Assembly: GCA_947624315.1 (NCBI GenBank)
Contig: CANQJU010000032.1
Location: 1 to 9,134 of the forward strand
Direction: 5' to 3'
Source of the DNA: an uncultured Bacilli bacterium
GTDB lineage: Bacteria; Bacillota_I; Bacilli_A; ML615J-28; CAG-698
DNA length: 9,134 nt
Under the pieces are notes generated by a model. It was given only the letters and a program-made list of their open reading frames with translations. It did no database searches and was not told where the DNA came from. Below, piece by piece: positions 1-6,081 of the stretch. Every line of letters starts with the position of its first letter. Position 1 is the first letter of the stretch. A program made the translations under genes and the position numbers.

Positions 1-221
1 CTATCATCACTTACAATATTTTCAACTAAATATGCACTTATTCCCATTAATAAATAAAGAACACTCCAAACAATAGGAAAGACTAAACTGGGAACATCAA
101 TTGGTTTAATAATACTATCATAGTATTCCTTATAATCTCCAATAAGCATTGAGATAATAAAACTTACCATAATAGGAACAAGTAAATGAAATAGCAATGA
201 TTTAAAATTAATTTTTTTCAT
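1..221 (-). CDS. tspO: TspO/MBR-family membrane protein, N-terminal part (runs off left edge)
   Basis: The first 73 residues are visible and the rest lies beyond base 1. TspO/MBR proteins are small five-helix tryptophan-rich membrane proteins that bind porphyrins and related ligands. Seen: a basic start (MKKINFK), a first hydrophobic helix (about residues 8-27), a short loop with a Lys-Pro, then VFPIVWSVLYLLMGISAYL. This is the family signature at the start of helix 2 (usually VFgPvWtiLYlLMGiaayL). The start at 221 is supported by AGAGG nine bases upstream. The gene is divergent from the small gene at 306-560. The family call rests on one conserved block and is fairly sure; the ligand and role in this organism cannot be read from the sequence. 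Confidence 0.85.
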   Translation of the reverse strand, partial: MKKINFKSLLFHLLVPIMVSFIISMLIGDYKEYYDSIIKPIDVPSLVFPIVWSVLYLLMGISAYLVENIVSDD

Positions 222-259
222 AATAAAATACCTCTTATAGTGTATTTTATGCTTGTACA

Positions 260-288
260 TTGCCTTTTATGATTATATTTGTTATAAT
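260..288 (+). promoter_or_regulatory. promoter of the small plus-strand gene
   Basis: A -35 TTGCCT (260-265) and a perfect -10 TATAAT (283-288) are separated by exactly 17 bases, a good sigma-A match. Transcription would begin near 294-296, so the leader is only about 10 bases and begins around the Shine-Dalgarno sequence. This argues against translation from the ATG at 294. Confidence 0.6.
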
Positions 289-301
289 TATTTATGGTGA
301 A
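272..301 (-). promoter_or_regulatory. putative promoter of the TspO-family gene
   Basis: On the minus strand a perfect -10 TATAAT (272-277) is preceded by a weak -35 TTCACC (296-301) with an 18-base spacer. Predicted transcription would start near 265, giving a leader of about 44 bases. The -10 lies inside the spacer of the opposing plus-strand promoter, so the two probably compete for polymerase. Confidence 0.4.
296..300 (+). promoter_or_regulatory. ribosome-binding site that sets the start at 306
   Basis: GGTGA lies five bases before the ATG at 306. The in-frame ATG at 294 has no such site, sits about six bases after the -10 box, and would overlap this site. The 306 start is therefore preferred. 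Confidence 0.55.
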
Positions 302-305
302 AAAT

Positions 306-560
306 ATGAATGAAAAATACAATGCCTATCAAGTATTAAAAAATATAAATGATCATATTTTCTTTTCTAAAGAAAAAAATGAAGATGTAATTTATTTCTC
401 TAAAAAGAATGATTTAATATTGTGCTTTAATGATCACTTTAAATCTTTCCTAACAGAAAATGATTTTCTAAATAATTTTAGTGATACAACCTTTTATTTG
501 TATCAAGAAAAAAATACTGTTACTGAAGAAGTTATAAACGATCAATATTTCCGCCAATAA
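306..560 (+). CDS. hypothetical 84-residue protein
   Basis: I do not recognise this protein. It is 84 residues long, rich in Asn, Asp, Lys and Phe, with a single Cys in the middle, no signal peptide and no membrane segment, so it is probably a small soluble cytoplasmic protein. Aromatic and hydrophobic residues alternate with charged ones (for example DVIYFSKKNDLILCF), which suggests a small alpha/beta fold rather than disorder. It looks like a real gene because it has a well-formed promoter just upstream, a ribosome-binding site at the right distance, and a weak terminator just after the stop. It is the only plus-strand gene in the window and stands alone, divergent from the TspO-family gene. 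No function can be assigned. Confidence 0.6.
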   Translation: MNEKYNAYQVLKNINDHIFFSKEKNEDVIYFSKKNDLILCFNDHFKSFLTENDFLNNFSDTTFYLYQEKNTVTEEVINDQYFRQ

Positions 561-573
561 AAGATTTCATTTT

Positions 574-602
574 AAAAATAAGAATATCAATTCTTCTTTT
601 TA
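574..602 (+). terminator. weak intrinsic terminator of the small gene
   Basis: AAGAAT (580-585), a four-base loop, and ATTCTT (590-595) form a perfect 6-bp stem, followed by C and six T. After one mismatch the stem can extend with A-T pairs (574-578 with 597-601). The stem is A+T-rich and therefore weak. It begins 13 bases after the stop codon, as expected for a terminator. Confidence 0.45.
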
Positions 603-662
603 AGACTCATTTAGACAAAACTCAATTTCTAGCATGTTTTTTTAAAAAAATAAGATAAAAAT

Positions 663-684
663 AAAAGACCTTCTCAGGTCTTTT
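663..684 (-). terminator. bidirectional terminator; stop codon of the anchored-protein gene is in its loop
   Basis: AAAAGACC (663-670) and GGTCTTTT (677-684) form an 8-bp stem with a six-base loop. Read on the minus strand it is followed by ATTTTTATCTT, and on the plus strand by TCTTTAATAG. The TGA stop of the minus-strand gene (674-676) lies in the loop. It can end the minus-strand transcript and act as backup for the small plus-strand gene. Confidence 0.75.
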
Positions 685-2065
685 TCTTTAATAGTTTTTT
701 AATAAGATATATGATAAGTATTACTATTCCACCAATAAGTAAAAAACCAACAAATATAATTGCTATTCCTAAAACCCCAAATATTCCCATTAACATCAAA
801 GCAAAACCACCTTTATTTGTTTCCTTAGGATTAGCACTTTCCGAAATAGTAAATATTAACTCTTCTTGAGGAAGATTTTCATAACTTGCCACATACCCAT
901 CAGATGTTTTTTCAAAACCTGTTAAAGAATTAGATATTATATAATAATTAGTATTAACATATATATTCAAGTTTGAAAAATCTTTCCATGTTGAAGCAGG
1001 AGTTAATAAATATGTTATTTCATAAGTATTTGGTTTCATTCTCATATTTACTGTTGGGAAAATAGGAGCTTTGACCTCATTTATTACTGTTTGTTTGGGA
1101 GCGAAATCTACTTCATAATCATACCAAATCAATAGTTCAGTATAGGAAATATTAAAAATATCTGTTGTTGAACCTAAGCAATAACTATTAGTTTTATTCA
1201 TTTTATCAATAATTATATTATAATAATCAACTTCACTAATATTAGCTATTCTTTCTTTTTGACTTTCATAATATGATAAAACAAAATCAATAAAACTTAT
1301 TTCTTCATTCTTTTCAATAATATAATTTTTGTTAACTAATTCTTCTTCATATTTGTAATCATAAAAATGAAGTTTATCCTTTAGGTCAGGTTCTTCTTCT
1401 CCCAAATAGTATATTCTTTTAACATTATTCCAATAAAAATGAATATTGATATATAAGTTATTATCATCTTCACCACTAATATATGTATGACTATCTGACA
1501 TTAACTTTTGATTATCTTTTGGGGAAGTTACAATTTGACAATATAAATCATTAGCAATAGAATTTCCATTGTTTTCTAAAATATCATAAGAATAAATTTT
1601 TAGTTCCTGTGAATAGAAATCATCATTTATATAATCATCGCTTAATTTTTTTAGTTCGTTATCAATAATAAAATCATTAGTAAAAAAGTAATCAGTATAT
1701 CTAATTTTTTTATTTACTTCTTCTCCATTAACTGTTATCGAAAAGTTTTCAAAATCTTCAAGATAATAATCATAACTTTGTCCTAAAGCCATAGGAAAAA
1801 CCAAACGGGAATGGACACTATAATTTTCAGGATTGTAAAAATAATATTTAGCAATTACATTATTGCTATCATGTGGAGGATAAGTAACATCATAAAGATT
1901 AAATATCAAATCTTCTTGTGTAACTACAATTGGAGATTCATCTAAAGAAAATATTCCAGTTTGATCTTGCCCATAAAAATATTGTTGAGCCGAATTAGCT
2001 GATATTTTAAAAGAGCAAAAACTTAAAAGCAATAAAAGACTAAAGACAATAAGTTTTTTCTTCAT
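674..2065 (-). CDS. secreted, C-terminally membrane-anchored protein of unknown function
   Basis: The protein is 463 residues. Seen: a signal peptide (KKK, then a Leu/Phe/Ser-rich core at residues 5-18, likely cut after the Ala at 23 or 26), an outside domain of about 390 residues, a long hydrophobic segment at about 421-456, and a basic tail ending KKLLKKKT. It should face outward with a single C-terminal anchor. The ectodomain is rich in Tyr, Asn and Asp. An early block (YYFYNPENYSVHSRLVFPM) and a late block (YEITYLLTPASTW, then LPQEELIFTISES) resemble beta-sandwich ectodomains in uncharacterised clostridial proteins, loosely like DUF4424; this is pattern memory, not a search. The start at 2065 is chosen over an in-frame TTG at 2080 because AGGAGG lies just before it and the TTG is inside that site. 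It follows the kinase-hydrolase fusion after 33 bases. Function unknown. Confidence 0.85.
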   Translation of the reverse strand: MKKKLIVFSLLLLLSFCSFKISANSAQQYFYGQDQTGIFSLDESPIVVTQEDLIFNLYDVTYPPHDSNNVIAKYYFYNPENYSVHSRLVFPMALGQSYDYYLEDFENFSITVNGEEVNKKIRYTDYFFTNDFIIDNELKKLSDDYINDDFYSQELKIYSYDILENNGNSIANDLYCQIVTSPKDNQKLMSDSHTYISGEDDNNLYINIHFYWNNVKRIYYLGEEEPDLKDKLHFYDYKYEEELVNKNYIIEKNEEISFIDFVLSYYESQKERIANISEVDYYNIIIDKMNKTNSYCLGSTTDIFNISYTELLIWYDYEVDFAPKQTVINEVKAPIFPTVNMRMKPNTYEITYLLTPASTWKDFSNLNIYVNTNYYIISNSLTGFEKTSDGYVASYENLPQEELIFTISESANPKETNKGGFALMLMGIFGVLGIAIIFVGFLLIGGIVILIIYLIKKLLKKKT

Positions 2066-2070
2066 ATTAA

Positions 2071-2078
2071 TCCTCCTC
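2071..2078 (-). promoter_or_regulatory. ribosome-binding site that sets the start at 2065
   Basis: On the minus strand GAGGAGGA precedes the ATG at 2065 by about five bases. The longer reading from the TTG at 2080 would turn this site into codons (MRRIN), which is unlikely, and the signal peptide fits the ATG start. Confidence 0.8.
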
Positions 2079-2084
2079 AAATTT

Positions 2085-2112
2085 ATTTTATCATAAATCT
2101 ATAAAATTTCAA
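2085..2112 (-). promoter_or_regulatory. possible promoter of the anchored-protein gene
   Basis: On the minus strand TTGAAA (2107-2112), a 16-base spacer, and TAAAAT (2085-2090) with a TG one base before the -10 (extended -10 form). Its start site would fall near 2078, at the edge of the Shine-Dalgarno sequence, leaving almost no leader. It overlaps the end of the upstream gene and could give this gene expression of its own. A+T-rich DNA produces such matches by chance. Confidence 0.35.
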
Positions 2113-3520
2113 TTAGATTATTTATTACTTCCTTGGCATCAATTCCATCATAGTTTGTTAAGAAAATAAACTTTTTATTTTCTTCAGGAATAAATCCAAT
2201 AACTGTATTAGTTCCTATTGTTTCTCCACAATGATATATAATTGATATACCTTTTTTCTCAATGTGTCTAATACCTAAACAATATTCTGTATTTGTTCCA
2301 TCTGGTAAATAATTAGGTTTAAAGAAAACCTCTTCTTTGTTATATATAGAATATAAAAAATCTAACCATTTAATTAAATCATTAACTGATGAATACAATC
2401 CACCATCACCGATGGTTGCACTGCACCAGTATTGATCCATTGTTTGTAATTCATTGTTTACTAAACCTTGTCCATAGGCACGATTTTTTATTTTTGTAAT
2501 TCCTTGAATATTAACGCAAGAATCAAGCATTCCAATTTTTTCAAATATTTCTTTTTCTATATATTCATTAATGCTTTTTGAAGTTATTTTTTCAATAATT
2601 AGACCTAATAAGACAAAACCACTATTGCTATAGGCATAATTTGTTCCTGGAGTAAACTTTAAAGATTTAAGTGTTTTTAAATATTTTAAAACATCAATAT
2701 CATGAATTTGTTCATCAGTATGTGGCATATCCTCATAATCTGGTAATCCCGATGTATGATTAAGCAAATGCTTAATAGTTATATCGTTGGCATATTCACC
2801 TAAATCTAAAATGCTATTCAACTTAGTATCAAATGTAAGCAAGTTTTGTTTTATTAATTGATAAATAGCATAAGCAATAAATTGCTTACTGCAACTTGCC
2901 AAACGAAAGTTAGTAAATTTGTTTACTAAAGAGTTTGTCAAGAGATTTTCAAATCCTTGATATTTTTCAATAATATCTTCATTATCTTGAAAGTAAAAAG
3001 CATATCCTTGCCTATCATTAACGATTAAACCTTTTAATAATTTTTGAGGAATATCTTTAATATCATATTGCTCGATTATTTCAACATCCTTAAATCCTTC
3101 ATCGATTGATGGGGCAACAATCTTATCACAATAAGCTTTTAAAGCCTCCAAAGGAAAGAATCTTTCTTGAGGATCTTTATTTCTTTTAGCAATACGTTTT
3201 AGGCAACTTTGATAATCAATAGGAAAGTAGTAAGCTTTTTGAGTAAATTCAATATCATATTTTTTTATTTCTTCAAAAAGATGATTGCGAACACCAGCTG
3301 TTGCATTTGTGGCATCATAAATAATATCAATATTTTGCTTTAAATATTCAGCTGAAAGGCGATAAACTTCGGGAAATATTTTATCTTCTGCCCAATCGGG
3401 ATGATTATTTCTCACCTCATCACTAGAGATAATAGGATAATGATATTTATTTTGTAGTTTTTTTGCAAATGTTGATTTTCCACTTCCTGGTACTCCTACT
3501 AATAAATGAATTGTTGCCAT
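2099..3520 (-). CDS. fusion protein: P-loop kinase (AAA_33 type) + beta-lactamase-fold serine hydrolase
   Basis: The protein has 473 residues in one open frame. Residues 1-150 form a P-loop kinase-like domain: Walker A GVPGSGKST (9-17), SSDEVR (32-37), IYDATNAT (67-74), and a basic lid with CLKRIAKRNKD (106-116). This resembles AAA_33/polynucleotide-kinase-like small kinases. Residues from about 164 to the end match the class C beta-lactamase/serine esterase family (PF00144): ASCSK with nucleophile Ser209 and Lys212, HTSGLPDY (255-262), YSN (297-299), and HCG (430-432) in the KTG/HxG place. Both active sites look intact. There is no signal peptide and the kinase needs ATP, so the hydrolase probably works in the cytoplasm, unusual for this fold. 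No ATG codon lies between residue 1 and Met265, so the hydrolase is unlikely to be made separately. AAAGGAG lies seven bases before the start. Domains are sure; substrates are unknown. Confidence 0.92.
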   Translation of the reverse strand: MATIHLLVGVPGSGKSTFAKKLQNKYHYPIISSDEVRNNHPDWAEDKIFPEVYRLSAEYLKQNIDIIYDATNATAGVRNHLFEEIKKYDIEFTQKAYYFPIDYQSCLKRIAKRNKDPQERFFPLEALKAYCDKIVAPSIDEGFKDVEIIEQYDIKDIPQKLLKGLIVNDRQGYAFYFQDNEDIIEKYQGFENLLTNSLVNKFTNFRLASCSKQFIAYAIYQLIKQNLLTFDTKLNSILDLGEYANDITIKHLLNHTSGLPDYEDMPHTDEQIHDIDVLKYLKTLKSLKFTPGTNYAYSNSGFVLLGLIIEKITSKSINEYIEKEIFEKIGMLDSCVNIQGITKIKNRAYGQGLVNNELQTMDQYWCSATIGDGGLYSSVNDLIKWLDFLYSIYNKEEVFFKPNYLPDGTNTEYCLGIRHIEKKGISIIYHCGETIGTNTVIGFIPEENKKFIFLTNYDGIDAKEVINNLIEIL

Positions 3521-3532
3521 GTTCTTCTCCTT

Positions 3533-3559
3533 TAATAAAAGAGTTCCTAATGGAACTCT
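3533..3559 (-). terminator. intrinsic terminator/attenuator after the second CNNM gene, with its stop codon in the stem
   Basis: On the minus strand AGAGTTCC (3552-3559), loop ATTA, and GGAACTCT (3540-3547) form a perfect 8-bp stem followed by TTTTATT. The TAG stop at 3558-3560 overlaps the first arm. The next gene's ribosome-binding site (3527-3533) follows at once. I see no good promoter between the hairpin and the fusion gene, so the hairpin may be partly read through. The T-tract is short. Confidence 0.65.
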
Positions 3560-4829
3560 ATTCTTCTTCTTTTTCCATTTCCATAATCGTAACTTTTACT
3601 TTTTCAACTCTTACACCATCAGTTTCTAATATTGTGATTTTAAGATTCGCAAAAGTAAATTCATCGTTTACTTCAGGAAATTTTTCTAATTTTTCAGTAC
3701 ACCAACCACTGACTGTTGTATATTCACTATCAAAATCACGAGAATCATAATCGACAAGATCAAACATATCATAAATATTCATTTCTCCATCGACAATATA
3801 TTCATCTTCACTTTTTTGTGTGTATTCCTCTTCAACAACATCAGTTTCATCCCATATGTCCCCAACAAGTTCTTCCAAAATATCCTCTAAGGTAATAATA
3901 CCCATAGTTCCCCCAAACTCATCAACAACTATAGCAATATGTGTATGAGTTTTCTTGAATTCCTTTAAAATATCAGAAATAGATTTAGTTTTATGAACAT
4001 AAATCGGATCAGTTAACATTGATGCTAAATCAATATTTTCATTAGCAAGCAAAGCTTTAATCAAATTCTTAGTATTTAAAATACCAATAATATGATCAAT
4101 AGAATCTTTATAAACAGGAACACGAGAATATTTAAATATATTAACATCATTAATTAGTTCATGTAAATCATCATCAATATCAAAAGCAAAGACATTGATT
4201 CTATGAGTCATAATCTCATGAGCAGTTGTATCTTTGAAATCAATAGCTGAACGAACCAACTCACCAGTTTCCTCATCAATAAATCCATCTTCTTCAATCT
4301 CATCGACCATAGTAATTAACTCACTATCAGTAACTTCCTCTTCCTCAACAGTTTTTTTCTTCCACATAAAAGAAAAAATATTACAAAACTTTGTGGCTAA
4401 AAAAACTGCAGGTTTAAAGATGATTGTTAAAAACTTCAATATTTTAGCATAAAATAAACATAAACTATAACTAAACTTCGTACTTATTGTCTTCGGTATA
4501 ATTTCACCAAATATTAAAATAAATAAAGTAGAAGCAATTACAGAAATAATAGAGGCATCTTTAGGCCATATTTCTTGAATTAGAATTGTAGCAATAGAAC
4601 TTATGGCAATATTAACTAAATTATTTAAAACTAAAATTGTAGCCAATAATTTAGGATAATCATCCATTAATCCTTGAGCCATTTTAGCATTTTTATTTTC
4701 TTTATTTGCTTCTTTTTCAACTTTTATTTTATTAACAGTTGCATAAACTATTTCTGAAGACGATGTGAAGGCAGAAATAATAACCAATAATACTAAAAGT
4801 ATAATGATAATAATTCCCCAACTAGGCAT
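3558..4829 (-). CDS. CNNM/CorC-family membrane protein with CBS pair and CorC_HlyC domain
   Basis: The protein is 423 residues, full length for the hemolysin C/CorC/CNNM family. These proteins are linked to magnesium or cobalt efflux and homeostasis (for example MpfA of Staphylococcus aureus). Domains: a DUF21/CNNM membrane part (about 1-155) with AFTSSSE (20-26), VLNNLVNI (67-74) and FGEIIPKT (107-114); an acidic linker (EEEE at 162-165, IEEDGFIDEETGE at 178-190); two CBS domains (about 205-330) with FGGTMGIITLEDILEELVGD; and a C-terminal transporter-associated CorC_HlyC domain (about 340-418). The membrane part has about four hydrophobic segments. It is translationally coupled to the related gene upstream: the stop and start share bases in TAATG, behind a perfect AAAGGAGGTG. 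The family is sure; the ion and direction of transport are inferred from the family. Confidence 0.95.
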   Translation of the reverse strand: MPSWGIIIIILLVLLVIISAFTSSSEIVYATVNKIKVEKEANKENKNAKMAQGLMDDYPKLLATILVLNNLVNIAISSIATILIQEIWPKDASIISVIASTLFILIFGEIIPKTISTKFSYSLCLFYAKILKFLTIIFKPAVFLATKFCNIFSFMWKKKTVEEEEVTDSELITMVDEIEEDGFIDEETGELVRSAIDFKDTTAHEIMTHRINVFAFDIDDDLHELINDVNIFKYSRVPVYKDSIDHIIGILNTKNLIKALLANENIDLASMLTDPIYVHKTKSISDILKEFKKTHTHIAIVVDEFGGTMGIITLEDILEELVGDIWDETDVVEEEYTQKSEDEYIVDGEMNIYDMFDLVDYDSRDFDSEYTTVSGWCTEKLEKFPEVNDEFTFANLKITILETDGVRVEKVKVTIMEMEKEEE

Positions 4830-5860
4830 TATTTTGCACCTCCTTTAGATAAAGGTGCATCAGACTCTGATTCATCTATATCACTTACTAGTTCTTCTAA
4901 AACATCTTTCATAGTTACCATTCCTAAAGTCTTACCATTTGGCGCTTTAACAATAGCAATATGAGTTTTGTTTTGTTTAAATCCCTCAAATATTTCATCT
5001 AACTTTATTTGGGGACTAACAAAATATGGTTTTGTCATAATTTTGGTTACACTAGTACGACGATCAAAGAAAAGACTTCTTAAATATGTTCTGACATGCA
5101 AAACACCGATAATATTATCAATATTTCCATCATAAACAGGAATTCTTGAATAATTACATTTTGTTAAAAAATCCTTTAGATAAGCATTTGTGCATTTTTT
5201 AACATCTATTGCCACAATGTCTTGTCTTTTTGTTAAAACATCTTTAACTAAGATTTCTCCAAAATCTACAGCATTTTGAATGATATCACTTTCTTCTTCA
5301 TTCAAAACACCTTCTTCTTCAATCTTCTCAATTACATCTTGGAAATCATCCTCTGTAAAAGACTCCTCTTCTTCAATAGTTGTCTTTTTAAACAAAGAAC
5401 GAATTAACCAAATTAATCCATTAAATATCTTAGCAAAAGGCCATAACAAGATCATCAAGAAATACATCGGATAAACAGCAAACATTGAGAATCTTTCAGG
5501 ATGTCCTTTAGCAATATTTTTAGGAATCATTTCACCAAACAAAACCACGATTATAGTTGTTATAATAATAGCTACCAATGATCCTTGGTTACCTAATAAT
5601 TTAACAGCCATAATTGTTGTTAGAATTGAACAACAAGTGTTTACAACATTATTACCAATTAAAATAGTAATAATGGTATCATCAAATTTATCAAATAGTT
5701 TAACTAATAATTTGGAAGACTTACTTCCTTCATCAGCTTTAGCTTTTATTTTGTGTCGATTACAATATGAAAGTGCCGCTTCAGTTCCTGAAAAAAAGGC
5801 ACTTAAAATAAGCAATCCCACAAATATTAAATACGAGAGAGGACCCGCGGGGTCTACCAT
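4829..5860 (-). CDS. CNNM/CorC-family membrane protein (DUF21-CBS) lacking the CorC_HlyC domain
   Basis: The protein is 343 residues, a paralog of the next gene but about 80 residues shorter. Seen: a membrane part with AFFSGTEAAL (21-30), IGNNVVNT (68-75) and FGEMIPKN (108-115) and about four hydrophobic segments; an acidic linker (EEEES at 163-167, IEEEGVLNEEES at 180-191); and two CBS domains (about 204-330). The chain stops just after EELVSDIDESESD, where the CorC_HlyC domain would begin. In the second CBS domain the usual VDEFGGT block reads VKAPNGKT, so nucleotide or Mg binding may differ. It is first in the operon, behind the 5895-5923 promoter, with AAAGGAG ten bases before the ATG. 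A G+C-rich hairpin begins at codon 3. The likely role is ion homeostasis together with its partner; a heterodimer is inference. Confidence 0.93.
   Translation of the reverse strand: MVDPAGPLSYLIFVGLLILSAFFSGTEAALSYCNRHKIKAKADEGSKSSKLLVKLFDKFDDTIITILIGNNVVNTCCSILTTIMAVKLLGNQGSLVAIIITTIIVVLFGEMIPKNIAKGHPERFSMFAVYPMYFLMILLWPFAKIFNGLIWLIRSLFKKTTIEEEESFTEDDFQDVIEKIEEEGVLNEEESDIIQNAVDFGEILVKDVLTKRQDIVAIDVKKCTNAYLKDFLTKCNYSRIPVYDGNIDNIIGVLHVRTYLRSLFFDRRTSVTKIMTKPYFVSPQIKLDEIFEGFKQNKTHIAIVKAPNGKTLGMVTMKDVLEELVSDIDESESDAPLSKGGAK
4837..4846 (-). promoter_or_regulatory. consensus ribosome-binding site inside the upstream CNNM gene
   Basis: AAAGGAGGTG, a full match to the anti-Shine-Dalgarno sequence, lies seven bases before the ATG at 4829 and inside the last codons of the preceding gene (SKGGAK). 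With the TAATG stop-start overlap it supports efficient re-initiation and fixes the start. Confidence 0.85.
5842..5854 (-). other. G+C-rich hairpin at codons 3-7 of the first CNNM gene
   Basis: GACCC and GGGTC are separated by a three-base loop in a block where 5841-5852 has 11 of 12 G or C. It begins four bases after the start codon and stands out from its A+T-rich surroundings. The stem could hinder ribosome loading, but it may only reflect codon choice for DPAGP. Confidence 0.4.
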
Positions 5861-5894
5861 TTCAAAATCACTCCTTTACAATATATCATTTAAT

Positions 5895-5923
5895 ATTGTA
5901 CCAATTTTAGATACATTTGTCAA
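5895..5923 (-). promoter_or_regulatory. promoter of the CNNM operon
   Basis: On the minus strand a perfect -35 TTGACA (5918-5923), a 17-base spacer, and TACAAT (5895-5900) form a near-consensus sigma-A promoter. Transcription would start near 5888, giving a leader of about 28 bases before the ATG at 5860, with AAAGGAG at 5871-5877. The leader is too short for a riboswitch, so a Mg-sensing leader RNA is not apparent. Confidence 0.75.
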
Positions 5924-6001
5924 ACTATTATCCACTTTTTATAAATTATTTATAGACATTTATTCATTAATTGTATTTTAAATACATATAATATTATTAT
6001 A

Positions 6002-6037
6002 CTAAAAAAGGAGTTGATTTTTATAAACCAACTCCTT
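6002..6037 (-). terminator. strong intrinsic terminator of the large repeat-protein gene
   Basis: The arms 6025-6037 and 6008-6020 form a 13-bp stem with a four-base loop, followed on the minus strand by a run of T then AG. As minus-strand RNA the only non-Watson-Crick position is a G-U pair; as plus-strand RNA it would be an A-C mismatch. This supports the minus direction. It separates the large gene from the CNNM operon. Confidence 0.85.
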
Positions 6038-6081
6038 AAAAAATTTATACAATCAACTTAATTTTAATTAAATTTATTATA

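Noticed and set aside
603..662. A possible small RNA or attachment site between the convergent genes
   Set aside because: Only A/T runs and no paired structure or direct repeats could be seen apart from the flanking terminators.
674..2080. A longer form of the anchored protein starting at TTG 2080
   Set aside because: The extra codons are the Shine-Dalgarno sequence itself, and the ATG at 2065 gives a classic signal peptide.
2099..3520. The fusion as two genes joined by an assembly error
   Set aside because: The frame is continuous, the linker is compact and leads directly into the hydrolase fold, and no ATG start or ribosome-binding site for a separate hydrolase lies before the nucleophile. 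It cannot be fully excluded without relatives.
3463..3750. A 95-residue plus-strand reading frame across the 3533-3559 terminator
   Set aside because: It lies antisense to two clear genes and has low-complexity Ser/Phe/Leu composition typical of a shadow frame.
5861..5917. A Mg-sensing riboswitch before the CNNM operon
   Set aside because: The predicted leader is only about 28 bases and has no room for a structured aptamer.
5637..5981. A 114-residue plus-strand reading frame over the start of the CNNM operon
   Set aside because: It is antisense to a well-supported gene and to that gene's promoter, has no ribosome-binding site, and shows no protein-like features.
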